From assembly GCF_029714945.1 (NCBI RefSeq), contig NZ_CP121634.1, forward strand, positions 4,423,001 through 4,487,000: a stretch of 64,000 nt of DNA, read 5' to 3'. The position numbers and the translations under genes are program-made. This document shows, piece by piece, positions 46,681 to 55,627 of the stretch. Source of the DNA: Bradyrhizobium sp. CIAT3101 (GTDB taxonomy: Bacteria > Pseudomonadota > Alphaproteobacteria > Rhizobiales > Xanthobacteraceae). The notes below the pieces were generated by a model that worked only from the letters and a program-made list of their open reading frames with translations, did not search any database and had not been told where the DNA came from. The first letter of the stretch is position 1. Each line of letters opens with the position of its first letter.

Positions 46681-48288
46681 ATGCAGCCGCTCCGCATGTC
46701 CCGCCGCGTCATGAATCTCGCCTATATTTTGACCCAGAATGCGCGGCGGCATGGATCACGCCCCGGCTTCGTCTGGGGTGACAAATTTTGGACCTGGCGC
46801 GAGATCGATGCGCAGGTCTCCGCATTGGCGGCGGCGCTCGCTGCGCGCGGCATTGCCAAGGGCGACCGCATTCTCGTTCATTCCAAGAATGGCGACGAGA
46901 TGTTCTTCTCGATGTTCGCCGCGTTCCGGCTCGGCGCAGTCTGGGTGCCCACCAATTTCCGCCTGATGCCGGATGAGGTGGCTTATCTTGCACAGGCCTC
47001 CGGTGCGAAGGCATTTCTGTGCCACGTCGATTTTCCCGAGCACGCGGCGGCCGTGACCGGTGGTGCGCTGGGGTTCACCTGGAGCATCGACGGCAAGGCT
47101 TCGTTCGCCGAACGCTCGGTGGCCGACGCCATCGTTTCGCAGGCAGGCCAAATGGTCGACAACGTCGCGGTCGAGCATGATGATCCCTGCTGGTTCTTCT
47201 TCACCTCCGGCACCACCGGCCGCTCCAAGGCCGCGGTGCTGACCCACGGCCAGATGGGCTTTGTCGTCACCAATCATCTCGCCGATCTCACCCCCGGTGT
47301 TACTGAAGCGGACGCGTCGCTGGTGGTGGCGCCTCTGTCGCATGGCGCCGGCGTGCATCAGCTGGTGCAGACCGCGCGCGGCGTCTGCACCGTGCTGTTG
47401 CCGACCGAGAAATTCGATATCGATGAGGCGTTCCGCCTGATCGCGACGCACCGGGTCGGAAATCTCTTCACGGTGCCGACGATCTTGAAGATGATGGTCG
47501 AGCATCCCGCCGCCGACAAATACGATCATTCCTCGCTGCGTCACGTGATCTATGCCGGCGCGCCGATGTATCGCGAGGATCAGAAGGCCGCGCTGAACAA
47601 GCTCGGCAAGGTCATCGTGCAGTATTTTGGCCTCGGCGAGGTCACCGGCAACATCACCGTGCTGCCGGCCGCGCTGCACGATCCCGAGGACGGGCCGCAT
47701 GCGAAGATCGGCACCTGCGGCTTCGAGCGGACCGGCATGCAGGTCTCGATCCAGGACGACGAGGGCCGCGAGCTCAAGGCGAACCAGAGCGGCGAGATCT
47801 GCGTGATCGGGCCTGCGGTGCTCGCCGGCTACTACGATAACCCCGAGGCCAACGCGAAGGCGTTCCGCAACGGATGGTTCCGCACCGGCGATCTCGGCCA
47901 CATGGACGAGGAGGGGTTCGTCTACATCACCGGCCGCGCCTCCGACATGTACATTTCCGGCGGCTCCAACATCTATCCGCGTGAAATCGAGGAAAAGATC
48001 CTGACGCATCCGGCGGTCGGCGAGGTCGCCGTGCTCGGTGTGCCCGATGCGACCTGGGGCGAGGTCGGCGTCGCCGTCTGCGTCGCGCGCGAGGGGACGA
48101 AGCCTGTGAGCGAAGCCGAGATGGCGGCGTTCCTGTTGCCGAAGGTGCCGCGCTACAAGATGCCGAAGCGGTTCTTCTTCTGGGAGGCGCTGCCGAAATC
48201 CGGCTATGGCAAGGTGCCGAAACGCATGGTGCGCGACGAGCTCGAGGCGCGCGGGCTGCTCGATCTCGACAAGACCAAGGCGGGCTGA
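46681..48288 (+). CDS. Acyl-CoA synthetase (AMP-forming)
   Basis: ANL-superfamily ligase of 535 aa activating a carboxylic acid to an acyl-CoA. The P-loop motif is FFTSGTTGRSKAAVLTH, the aromatic/adenine region YFGLGEVTGNITVLP, the ribose-binding Asp is in WFRTGDLGHMDEEGF, and the hinge and lid are ITGRASDMYISGGSNIYP and LPKSGYGKVPK with the catalytic Lys. GAGGAAG precedes ATG 46681 by five bases. It belongs to the medium/long-chain or aryl-CoA ligases, with substrate undetermined. The PCC-domain gene follows 9 bp later. Confidence 0.92.
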   Translation: MQPLRMSRRVMNLAYILTQNARRHGSRPGFVWGDKFWTWREIDAQVSALAAALAARGIAKGDRILVHSKNGDEMFFSMFAAFRLGAVWVPTNFRLMPDEVAYLAQASGAKAFLCHVDFPEHAAAVTGGALGFTWSIDGKASFAERSVADAIVSQAGQMVDNVAVEHDDPCWFFFTSGTTGRSKAAVLTHGQMGFVVTNHLADLTPGVTEADASLVVAPLSHGAGVHQLVQTARGVCTVLLPTEKFDIDEAFRLIATHRVGNLFTVPTILKMMVEHPAADKYDHSSLRHVIYAGAPMYREDQKAALNKLGKVIVQYFGLGEVTGNITVLPAALHDPEDGPHAKIGTCGFERTGMQVSIQDDEGRELKANQSGEICVIGPAVLAGYYDNPEANAKAFRNGWFRTGDLGHMDEEGFVYITGRASDMYISGGSNIYPREIEEKILTHPAVGEVAVLGVPDATWGEVGVAVCVAREGTKPVSEAEMAAFLLPKVPRYKMPKRFFFWEALPKSGYGKVPKRMVRDELEARGLLDLDKTKAG

Positions 48289-48297
48289 GTTGACGTG

Positions 48298-49158
48298 ATG
48301 CGGAGTATCAAGCAGCCGGGCGCGCCCGTCACTGAGCGTATCCAATGGGTGGAGGCGAGGGGGCGCGCCTTTTCGTTCACGGTTGGAGCAGGCCTGCCGC
48401 TGCTGGAAGCCGCGCGCCGCGGTTTTGCGGCGGAAGGCTTTACCAGCGGTGTGCTGAATTTCGGCCACGGCGCGCTCGGGCCGTTTGGTTACGTGATGCC
48501 GGCGCTGTCCAAGACAGGCGAGAATGCGGCCTTCTACAGCGATACCTATCGACCGGCGGGGGTGACGCGCACCAGGCTCGGCAGCATGACGCTGGGCATG
48601 CGCGACGGCGCGCCGTTCTATCATTGCCACGGGCTGTGGACCGAGGCGGACGGCAAGGCGAGCGGCGGCCACATGTTGCCGGACGAGACCGTTGTTTCTG
48701 AACCCTTCGAGGTCCAGGCTTTCGGCATTGATGGTGCGATGTTCACGGCGGAGCCCGACCTAGAGACCAATTTCAAGCTGTTCGTGCCGGTCGCCGCCGC
48801 GCGCACCGGTGCGCGCACGACCAGCCGCGCCTTCGCGCTGCGGCTGCGGCCCAACCAGGATTTTGCCGGCTGCCTCGAAGCTTTCTGCAGGGCGCACGGC
48901 ATTGCGCGCGCAAAAATCCACGGCGGCGTCGGCTCGACCATCGGCGCGCGCTTTACCCATGGCGGCGTGATCGAGCCGTTCGCCACGGAGCTGGCGATCA
49001 CTGCTGGGACGATCGCACCTGATACATCCGGCGCGCTGGAGGCTGCGCTCGACGTCGCCCTCATCGACTATACCGGTGGCATCGCCGAGGGCCGCCTGGT
49101 CCGCGGCGACAATCCGGTGCTGATGACGATGGAGCTGGTGCTGGAGGCGCTGGAGTAA
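48298..49158 (+). CDS. PCC/DUF296-domain protein with two related halves
   Basis: A 286-aa protein with a PPC/DUF296-like fold in each half. The first half carries the metal-type histidines in DGAPFYHCHGLWTEADGK and GGHMLPDE; the second has RAFALRLRPNQDFAGCLEAF and IHGGVGSTIGARFTHGG but lacks the HxH pair. Proteins like this are known as PCC-domain proteins. It is coupled to the acyl-CoA synthetase gene, so a role with that enzyme or its product is plausible. ATG 48298 is chosen over GTG 48295. Confidence 0.78.
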   Translation: MRSIKQPGAPVTERIQWVEARGRAFSFTVGAGLPLLEAARRGFAAEGFTSGVLNFGHGALGPFGYVMPALSKTGENAAFYSDTYRPAGVTRTRLGSMTLGMRDGAPFYHCHGLWTEADGKASGGHMLPDETVVSEPFEVQAFGIDGAMFTAEPDLETNFKLFVPVAAARTGARTTSRAFALRLRPNQDFAGCLEAFCRAHGIARAKIHGGVGSTIGARFTHGGVIEPFATELAITAGTIAPDTSGALEAALDVALIDYTGGIAEGRLVRGDNPVLMTMELVLEALE

Positions 49159-49205
49159 CGCGAGCATACGCAGGGGAGCGTGATTGACCTTGCTCTCTCC
49201 GTCGT

Positions 49206-49279
49206 CATTGCGAGCGCAGCGAAGCAATCCAGAATCTTTCCGCGGCAATAGTCTGGATTGCTTCGCTTCGCTCGCAATG
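49206..49279. repeat. 28-bp inverted repeat, Bradyrhizobium-type
   Basis: Two 28-base arms (49206-49233 and 49252-49279) are complementary with one mismatch, containing TTGCGAGCGCAGCGAAGCAA, around an 18-base loop. Dispersed copies are typical of Bradyrhizobium. It sits 12 bp below the end of the DUF1217 gene and can terminate it and the opposing operon. Confidence 0.85.
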
Positions 49280-49290
49280 ACAGAGAGTGA

Positions 49291-51360
49291 TCACCACGGG
49301 CTGGCGCGCATTTTCGCCATGGCCAGATATGTCGATTCACTGAAGCCTGATGTCCCCGAGCTCGATCCCTGGAAGAGGTCGAGCACGGGCGAGTAGGTTT
49401 GGCTGGCGTTCTTCGCGTCATACATGGCCGAGAAACGGCTCAACAGCTTTGCAACCTTCGTGGGATCTCCGAGATCTTTGAGATTGAGGTATTTCTCCAC
49501 GATCTTGGCCTGCTGATCGATCTGCATCGACGCCATCTGATCAGGTAAATCGAAGGTGGTTCGAAACACCTCCGAGAGAGCTTTGTCGGCCAGGATGTCG
49601 TATGCGGAGGTAATTTCCCCCGCCTTTCGCTGAAAGTACAGCGCAAGACGCACGCCGGGATTGGTATCGCCCTGCTGCTGCTCCAGGCTTTGCTCGAGAT
49701 AGTTCTTCTGCGTTGCCAGGAATTGATCGCGCTTTTGCGGGCCCACCATTGGCAGGCGCGCGACATTGCCCTTGCTGTCAAAATTGAACGACGCCGCGAT
49801 CTCGGCAAAGCGTGGGTCGCTCTCCGTGTTCGCGAAGCTCTTGGGATCGTTCAGATCGGAGGCGAAGATCTTCTTGAGATAGGCGGTGCTCACTTTCGCG
49901 GGGTCGAGACCCTTGGCGACAAGAATGAAGTTGACCATCTTTTTGTTCGCGAGGAGATCGGAAACGCTGTCGATGTCGCCTATCGACTGTTGATAGTCCG
50001 TCGCGTCTTTCTGGGCTTGAGCCTTGACTTTGGCCTGGTCCTGCTTGCTTGCATTCTTCAATTTTTCAATGACGTAGTCCTTGGCGATATCGAGGACCTC
50101 GGCCGAACCCTGGGCGGTCAGGGGTGTCGTCAGATTGCCCTTGGCGTCAAAGTTGAACGCGCGCGCGAGCTTGACGTATCGATTGTCCTTGAGCGTATAG
50201 ACGTAGCTCTTGGGGTCGTTGAGGTCGCTTTCGAGAACAGCCTTCACTGTGGACTGTGAGACCTTTGTGGGATCGAGGCCTACGGCTGCCAGCGCGAAAT
50301 TATACGCGCCTGGTGTGGACACGAGCGTCTGGAGCGAAGTCACATTGGGGATGAATTTTCTGAATTGTGCGATGACCAGAGCTTCCTGCAACGGGCTTGC
50401 CGCGGCATAGACGGCCGACTTGCTGTCGTCAAAACTCTGGGTCGTGCTGGCGATGTTTGCGGCGGTCTGCGCCGGGGTCCCCGTTGGAAGCGACCCGTCG
50501 GCCGAAAACTCGAACGCTCCGGCCAGATCCATGAAGTTGCCGGTCGCCGCAATGGCATCGTTGGTGCTGGAGATGGTGCTTGCGGCCGACTGCAGGTGAT
50601 ATTTTTCGACCAGTATCTGCACATTCAACTGGGCAACGTCGGCGCCGGGCTGCGACAGTTGCGCGGTGTAGTCGGCGATCTTCGAGCTGGCGTCGGTTGC
50701 GTCCGATTTGGCCTGGGCCAGCTGGGCGTTCAGGCCGTCCAGCTGGGAAGCGAAGGTGGTGTTGACGTAGCTGTTCGGATCGGACGGGTCGCTGGTCAGG
50801 ACCTGCTTGATGGTGTCGCGTGGCCACTTGCTCTGGTCGATCCCGAATGCCGAGGCGACATAGTTGCGAAGACGATCGTCGTTGAGAAGCTGGTCGGCGC
50901 TGGTCACGCTGCCGATTGTGGCGTTGTAGTATTTCGTGTCGGCGGCAACAGCATCGACGTTGCTCTTCATGGCTGCCGTGTACAGCCCGATCATGTCGTC
51001 GGTCTGGTTGTCCGACTGCGCAACCTTCGTTTCACCGCCACCGAACGAAAATGCGGCGGCAAATTCCCGGTAGCGCTTGTCGATCAGCGTGTTGGCAAAG
51101 CTTTTGGCGTCCGAAAGATCGCTCTGCAGTACCTTCTTCATGAAGGCCTTGGCGTAGGCCATGTCTTCCAGGCCGTAGGCTTTCGTGACGTAGTGATACA
51201 GGCGGTAGTCATTCATCAGGTCGTCAACGGAGTGCACCTTGCCGATGTTGGCTTTGTAATAGGCAGCTTCGCGCGACACGTCCGATTGCTGCGCCACCCG
51301 CGTCAGGGTCTGTGCGAGATTGCGCGTGACGTAGCTATAGCCAAAATAGGTGGACACCAT
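49291..51360 (-). CDS. Multi-repeat DUF1217 protein, flagellum-associated family
   Basis: A 689-aa protein built of DUF1217 modules. Four clear copies begin near residues 34, 147, 335 and 459 and share a core of the form SVxDLLxDxRLxxFxxxAxGLD then VLxSDLxDPKSFxNTxxDxRY; a fifth, divergent one (YDILADKALSEVFRTTFDLP) is at about 591. Between modules there is a coiled-coil-rich segment (LDGLNAQLAQAKSDATDASS). DUF1217 proteins are usually found in rhizobial flagellar clusters, but no flagellar gene is near here. No signal peptide. Confidence 0.88.
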   Translation of the reverse strand: MVSTYFGYSYVTRNLAQTLTRVAQQSDVSREAAYYKANIGKVHSVDDLMNDYRLYHYVTKAYGLEDMAYAKAFMKKVLQSDLSDAKSFANTLIDKRYREFAAAFSFGGGETKVAQSDNQTDDMIGLYTAAMKSNVDAVAADTKYYNATIGSVTSADQLLNDDRLRNYVASAFGIDQSKWPRDTIKQVLTSDPSDPNSYVNTTFASQLDGLNAQLAQAKSDATDASSKIADYTAQLSQPGADVAQLNVQILVEKYHLQSAASTISSTNDAIAATGNFMDLAGAFEFSADGSLPTGTPAQTAANIASTTQSFDDSKSAVYAAASPLQEALVIAQFRKFIPNVTSLQTLVSTPGAYNFALAAVGLDPTKVSQSTVKAVLESDLNDPKSYVYTLKDNRYVKLARAFNFDAKGNLTTPLTAQGSAEVLDIAKDYVIEKLKNASKQDQAKVKAQAQKDATDYQQSIGDIDSVSDLLANKKMVNFILVAKGLDPAKVSTAYLKKIFASDLNDPKSFANTESDPRFAEIAASFNFDSKGNVARLPMVGPQKRDQFLATQKNYLEQSLEQQQGDTNPGVRLALYFQRKAGEITSAYDILADKALSEVFRTTFDLPDQMASMQIDQQAKIVEKYLNLKDLGDPTKVAKLLSRFSAMYDAKNASQTYSPVLDLFQGSSSGTSGFSESTYLAMAKMRASPW

Positions 51361-52318
51361 GGGGAATTCCTGACGGCTCGGCGGGGCTTGTCGGAGGGTC
51401 CTGGACGTCCGTCAATCATTGCCGGGTCGCAAGGCAGGGACTGGCCTCATGCCAGCAGACAGAAACATTGTTACAATTTATTGCTGCGATTCTGGGTAAC
51501 AACTTTAGGTGTCGCTTGCGCCCAAGTGCCGCATCGCGCGGACCTGTTTGGCAAGCCACCCGCAAGCTTCGTGTTTTAATCAACATCTTGGAATTGCGGA
51601 CACAGACTCTCATCCTCGCGGCGCGTCGTGCCCGAGCTTTGCGGTCGTCATCGCCCTCGAAAGTGCCGAGGGCGCAGGGAAGACCGGGTGCCGGCTGGCA
51701 CCCGCGGTCCACTGTGCGATGGTTGCGCTACGAGAGGCTGCACAGCGGCATACAGGTGAAGCCAAACATCCGGCCTTCCCTGCGCAGTGGTTTGACGGCT
51801 TATGTCGTGATCTCCCCGGGGAGCGATGCACTATTGCCCCCGTCGCCTTGCAGATGGCTGACACACAGACCCGGTTGGGCGATACGCATCACCACAAGAC
51901 TTGGCGCACAGGCTCCGGGCGCCAGGACCACACGATTTTGCCGTACGCCGATCACACCGGTCGTGCGCGCGACGGTCTCGCTCACGGTTGCCCGCCCTGC
52001 AAAACCCTTCGCGCCGATGTGACCCACGTCCACCACGTCCCATCCCGCGTGTCGTGACGATCGCGATAGCGCCCCTCGGCCGGGTTGGGATGGTCGGAAT
52101 ATGATGTATTTCCGAATTCGAGTAAAGCGAATTGTTTTGCCGTGGAAGCATTGACCATCGTCTGGCGTGTTTTGCCCGCCGGGCGACGCAAGGGCGTGTG
52201 GGGCGCGAGCGCCGCCGCCACGCCGAGGCCACGAAGCGGTCTCCCCACGGTCCGAAAATGCGTTACCATGGCCTCAGCGCGCCTCAAGTCGCGCATGGTC
52301 AAAGGACGAGGAAACGCG
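51361..52318. repeat. Long dispersed Bradyrhizobium repeat in a gene-free region
   Basis: The part from about 51650 to 52260 is a known type of dispersed sequence in Bradyrhizobium and Rhodopseudomonas, recognised from a conserved, often mis-annotated frame (GKTGCRLAPAVHCA and PAFPAQWFDGLCRDLPGER). It contains TGTTTTGCCCGCCGGG near its end, related to the 6980 element. Two overlapping long open frames on one strand are artefacts of the repeat. 51361-51649 has no gene or clear signal. Confidence 0.7.
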
Positions 52319-52873
52319 ATGAGGAAGACGATCGGTAGGGCGATCGCCGGGGTGGCGGTGCTTGCGGTGGCCGGAATGGCTCTGACTACAGCTTGGGCTC
52401 ATGGACCGACCCGGCAGAAGGTGCGGGAATCCATCGAAATCAACGCGCCGCCGGCCAAGGTCTGGGCGGTGATCGGCAATTTTCAGGACATGAGCTGGCT
52501 CCCGCCTGTGACCAAGACCGAGGGCGAGAAGGGCAACGACATTGAAGCGACGCGGCGGCTGACCCTGACGGGAGGTGCCACCGTCGACGAGGAGCTCTAC
52601 AAGTTCGACGCCGCCGCGATGACCTATTCCTATCGGATCACCAAAGTCGACGTGAAGGTGCTGCCGGTCACCAATTATTCCTCGACGCTCACGGTGACGC
52701 CGAGCGCCGACGGCAAGGGCACGACGCTGGAATGGGCCGGCGCGTTCTACCGGGGCTTTCCCAACAACGATCCGCCGCCGGAGCTGAGCGACGAAGCCGC
52801 GGTCAAGGCGGTGAAGGGGCTTTATCAGACCGGCCTCGAAGCGCTGAAGAAGAAGATCGAGAGCGGAAGCTGA
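52319..52873 (+). CDS. Exported SRPBCC-fold protein
   Basis: A 184-aa START-like (SRPBCC/polyketide-cyclase) domain protein. Signal peptide at residues 1-27 (GVAVLAVAGMALTTAWAHG). The domain begins KVRESIEINAPPAKVWAVIG, followed by NFQDMSWLPPV, and ends in a C-terminal helix (AVKAVKGLYQTGLEALKKKI) that closes the cavity. GAGGAAA upstream supports ATG 52319. Binds an unknown hydrophobic ligand in the periplasm. Paired with the beta-propeller gene 2 bp downstream. Confidence 0.87.
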   Translation: MRKTIGRAIAGVAVLAVAGMALTTAWAHGPTRQKVRESIEINAPPAKVWAVIGNFQDMSWLPPVTKTEGEKGNDIEATRRLTLTGGATVDEELYKFDAAAMTYSYRITKVDVKVLPVTNYSSTLTVTPSADGKGTTLEWAGAFYRGFPNNDPPPELSDEAAVKAVKGLYQTGLEALKKKIESGS

Positions 52874-52875
52874 CC

Positions 52876-53823
52876 GTGCGGGCCCTGGTCCTGGCGGCGC
52901 TCGCCGCCAGTCTAGCTAGCGTCAGCGGCGCCTCTGCCGAAGAGGCGTTCGTCACCAATCAGCTCAGCGACGATCTGATGGTCGTGGACCTCGCGACGGC
53001 GCGTAGCGTCGCGACCATCCCGATCGGCGGCAAGCCGGCCGGCGTGGCCGTCACCGTGGACGGCCGCTTTGCCTATGTCACGAGCCCGGACGCCAAGGCG
53101 GTGACGGTGGTGGACGCCGCAACGCGGCAGGTCGCCGGCCGTATCGAGGTCGGCGGCGGGCCGCTCGGCATTGCCGTCTCGCCCGACGGAAAGACGGTCT
53201 ATGTCGCCGACTGGTATGCGGCTGTGGTGCGGGTGATCGATGCGGCGTCGCGCAGCGTGACCGCCAGCGTCGCGGTCGGCGCCTCGCCGTCGGGGCTCGC
53301 GGTGACGCCGGACGGCAAGCTGCTGCTCTCGGCGGACCGTGACGACGACAGCGTTTCGGTGGTGGACACCGCGACGCGCGAGCGCAAGGCGGTCATCAAG
53401 GTCGGCACCCGTCCGTTCGGTGTCACCATCGACGCCGAGGGCAACCGCGCCTACACCGCCAATGTCGGCTCCAACGACGTCTCCGTGATCGATATCGCAG
53501 GCGGCACCGAGATCGGCCGCGTGCCGGTCGGGATGCGGCCCTATGCGGTGGCGCTGACGCAGGGGCGCGGTTTCGTCACCGACCAATATGGCGGCACGGT
53601 GAGCGTGTTCGATGTCGCGACATTGAAGCCGGTCAAGCGCATCAATGTCGGCGACTATCCCGAGGGCATCAACGCGACCGCCGACGGCAAGCGCATCATC
53701 GTCGCCTGCTGGGAGAGCAACACGCTCGATATCATCGATGCGGCCGAGCTGAAGGTGATCGGCGAGGTCAAGACCGGCGACGGCCCGCGCGCATTCGGGG
53801 CGTTCTTGCGGAAGACGGAGTAG
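52876..53823 (+). CDS. Periplasmic YVTN-type beta-propeller protein
   Basis: A 315-aa seven-bladed propeller of the YncE/YVTN type. Signal peptide MRALVLAALAASLASVSG followed by SAEEAFVTNQ. Repeats have the pattern IPIGGKPAGVAVTVDGRFAY, with VTVVDAATRQVAGRIEVGGG and later FGVTIDAEGNRAYTANVGSN. GTG 52876 begins 2 bp after the preceding stop. Such pairs occur near PQQ-dependent alcohol oxidation genes in some bacteria, but none is visible here. Confidence 0.87.
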   Translation: MRALVLAALAASLASVSGASAEEAFVTNQLSDDLMVVDLATARSVATIPIGGKPAGVAVTVDGRFAYVTSPDAKAVTVVDAATRQVAGRIEVGGGPLGIAVSPDGKTVYVADWYAAVVRVIDAASRSVTASVAVGASPSGLAVTPDGKLLLSADRDDDSVSVVDTATRERKAVIKVGTRPFGVTIDAEGNRAYTANVGSNDVSVIDIAGGTEIGRVPVGMRPYAVALTQGRGFVTDQYGGTVSVFDVATLKPVKRINVGDYPEGINATADGKRIIVACWESNTLDIIDAAELKVIGEVKTGDGPRAFGAFLRKTE

Positions 53824-53847
53824 GGCGGATTAACGCACGCTGCCTTA

Positions 53848-53917
53848 GGGTGGGCAAAGGCGCAACGCGCCGTGCCCACGAGACTATCGGTGGGCACGCT
53901 GCGCTTTGCCCACCCTA
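53848..53917. repeat. Inverted repeat reaching into the nucleoside hydrolase stop
   Basis: GGGTGGGCAAAGGCGCAACG then CGCCGTGCCCAC on the left, GTGGGCACGCTGCGCTTTGC then CCACCC on the right, long arms with mismatches. A Bradyrhizobium-type repeat. The right edge supplies the TAG stop of the minus-strand gene (53915-53917). Confidence 0.75.
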
Positions 53918-54841
53918 CGGCACCTTCGATGCCGCAAAATCGCGCAGCTTCACGAAAAAATCCTTCAGGATCGGATTGCGATCCACATAGGTCACGTAGC
54001 GGATCGGGTGCCGCCGTCGGTCGACGCTCCAGGTCATCTGATCGGTGAGAACCGGGGCAGGGATGATCACACTCGGCGCCCACAATGGATTGAGCAGCCA
54101 GCCGACCGGCGCCATGTCCCAGATCTCCTTGGCCCAGCCCATGTGATCCTCGGAATATTCCTTGAACCTCTGAGCGAGGAACGCGCCGATGCTGCCATGC
54201 GGCTCGACGTAGCGCTCGATCTCCGGCACCGTCGAATGAAGACGCGAGGTGACGCCCCTGCACGGCACCAGCACGAGCGGGACGCCGCTGTCGAGCAACA
54301 CCTGCGCGCCGCCGACGTCCTGCTTGAGGTTGAACTCGATGGTGTCAGGCCATTCCAGCGCATGGCCGCCGAGCCACACCACCACGATGAGGTCGATGAT
54401 ATCGGGCGCCTTGAGCAGCGCCGAGGCGACGTTGCTGATGGCGCCGATGGCGATGACGTAGAGCGGGTTGTCCGGCGAGCCTGCACGGGCCCGGGCGACG
54501 AGGTCGTCTACGGCGGGGGCTGGCCGGGCCATCTTGCCGGGGCCGACATAGTCGATGACGCCGCGATGCACCAGGCCATCCGGCGCAACGTTCAGGCGCT
54601 CCAGCAGGCGCAGGATTTCCTGATAGCTCAACTCCATGCCGTGGCCGGGACTGTCCGCACGCGCATTGAAGAACGGCGCGGCGTAGATCGCCTCGACGTC
54701 GAACCGCTCCGGCGACAGCAGCATCTGCACCAGCGCGAACTGGTCGTCGATTTCGTTGTAAGTGTCGGTGTCGAGCACGACGCGCAAGCGGCCGGCCGGC
54801 GGAGTGAGGAGCTTGAGGCGGGCTGCGTCCGTGAGTGTCAT
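53915..54841 (-). CDS. Nucleoside hydrolase (IunH family)
   Basis: A 308-aa N-ribohydrolase that would split nucleosides into base and ribose. The metal-binding signature is LDTDTYNEIDDQFALVQMLL, a variant of DTDPGxDD. Other conserved parts include AIGAISNVASALLKAPDI, VVWLGGHALEWP and FNLKQDVGGAQVLLDS. Met 54841 is taken because the upstream frame is a shadow. The stop comes from the repeat edge. It lies 28 bp after the HAD gene, forming an operon for nucleotide salvage or carbon use. Confidence 0.88.
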   Translation of the reverse strand: MTLTDAARLKLLTPPAGRLRVVLDTDTYNEIDDQFALVQMLLSPERFDVEAIYAAPFFNARADSPGHGMELSYQEILRLLERLNVAPDGLVHRGVIDYVGPGKMARPAPAVDDLVARARAGSPDNPLYVIAIGAISNVASALLKAPDIIDLIVVVWLGGHALEWPDTIEFNLKQDVGGAQVLLDSGVPLVLVPCRGVTSRLHSTVPEIERYVEPHGSIGAFLAQRFKEYSEDHMGWAKEIWDMAPVGWLLNPLWAPSVIIPAPVLTDQMTWSVDRRRHPIRYVTYVDRNPILKDFFVKLRDFAASKVP

Positions 54842-54869
54842 TACCGTCTCCCCAGCGGGCTCTTGTGCT

Positions 54870-55511
54870 TCAGATTTTTGCCGGCGTCCGGCCGACCGCA
54901 TCCGCGATCTCATCCATCTGCGCGAACATGTAGTCCGGTGCAAGCGCCTGCAATGCTGCAGGCGCTGCATAACCCCAGCTGACCGCGCCGCAGGCGATGC
55001 CCACCGCGCGCGCCGCCTCGATGTCGCGGACCTCATCGCCGATCGAGATGACTTTGGTCGGCTCCACGGCGGCGCGCCGCATCACCCGGCGGAATTTGGC
55101 CGGTTTGCCGAACACCGAAGCCGCGCAGTCGAAATGCGAGAAAAGGGAGGCGACGTCGCCGAGCTTGGCCTTCGCATTGACCTCGCTGTCCGACGTCACC
55201 AGCGCAAGCTGCACGCCGTTCCCGGAGAGTGTCCGCAGCATCGCTTCGGCGCCCGCAAACAGCGAAATCTCCGCCGCCGCTTCGCCCTTCAGCCGCCGCG
55301 CATGACGCGCGATCGCCGGCAGCTTCCACAAGGGCACTTCGAGCCGGGAGAGAATCTCCCGTGTCGAGGCATGCCGTAGCCCCTCGACATCCTCATCCCG
55401 AACGCGGCGAAAGCCGAAGCGATCGGCAACGTCGTTGATGGTGCGCAGGAACCAGGGGAAGCTGTCGACGAGGGTGCCGTCGAGGTCGAAGATGGCGAGG
55501 GAATAGGGCAT
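54870..55511 (-). CDS. HAD-superfamily phosphatase
   Basis: A 213-aa class IA HAD hydrolase (phosphoglycolate-phosphatase-like). Motif I is LAIFDLDGTLVDSF, motif II is LALVTSDSEVN, the Lys of motif III is in FGKPAKFRRVM, and motif IV is VISIGDEVRDIEAARAVG. Cap domain at about residues 18-85. Start ATG 55511 is chosen because it places DLDGT at residue 9. Substrate unknown. Confidence 0.9.
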   Translation of the reverse strand: MPYSLAIFDLDGTLVDSFPWFLRTINDVADRFGFRRVRDEDVEGLRHASTREILSRLEVPLWKLPAIARHARRLKGEAAAEISLFAGAEAMLRTLSGNGVQLALVTSDSEVNAKAKLGDVASLFSHFDCAASVFGKPAKFRRVMRRAAVEPTKVISIGDEVRDIEAARAVGIACGAVSWGYAAPAALQALAPDYMFAQMDEIADAVGRTPAKI

Positions 55512-55627
55512 GGAGGAGGGGGAGTTCGCTGACAAGCAGTGTGGCGTGCAATTGTTCGGCAGAATTCGAGTATAGCCATGCGGCATGAGCGTATTGAAAT
55601 CAACCCGGCGATCATAGACGGCAATTG

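Noticed and set aside
46756..48672. 638-aa open frame antisense to the acyl-CoA synthetase
   Set aside because: Composition typical of mirror frames and no recognisable motif.
51509..52057. 182-aa open frame with GKTGCRLAPAVHCA-type text
   Set aside because: Recognised as the false protein of a dispersed Bradyrhizobium repeat.
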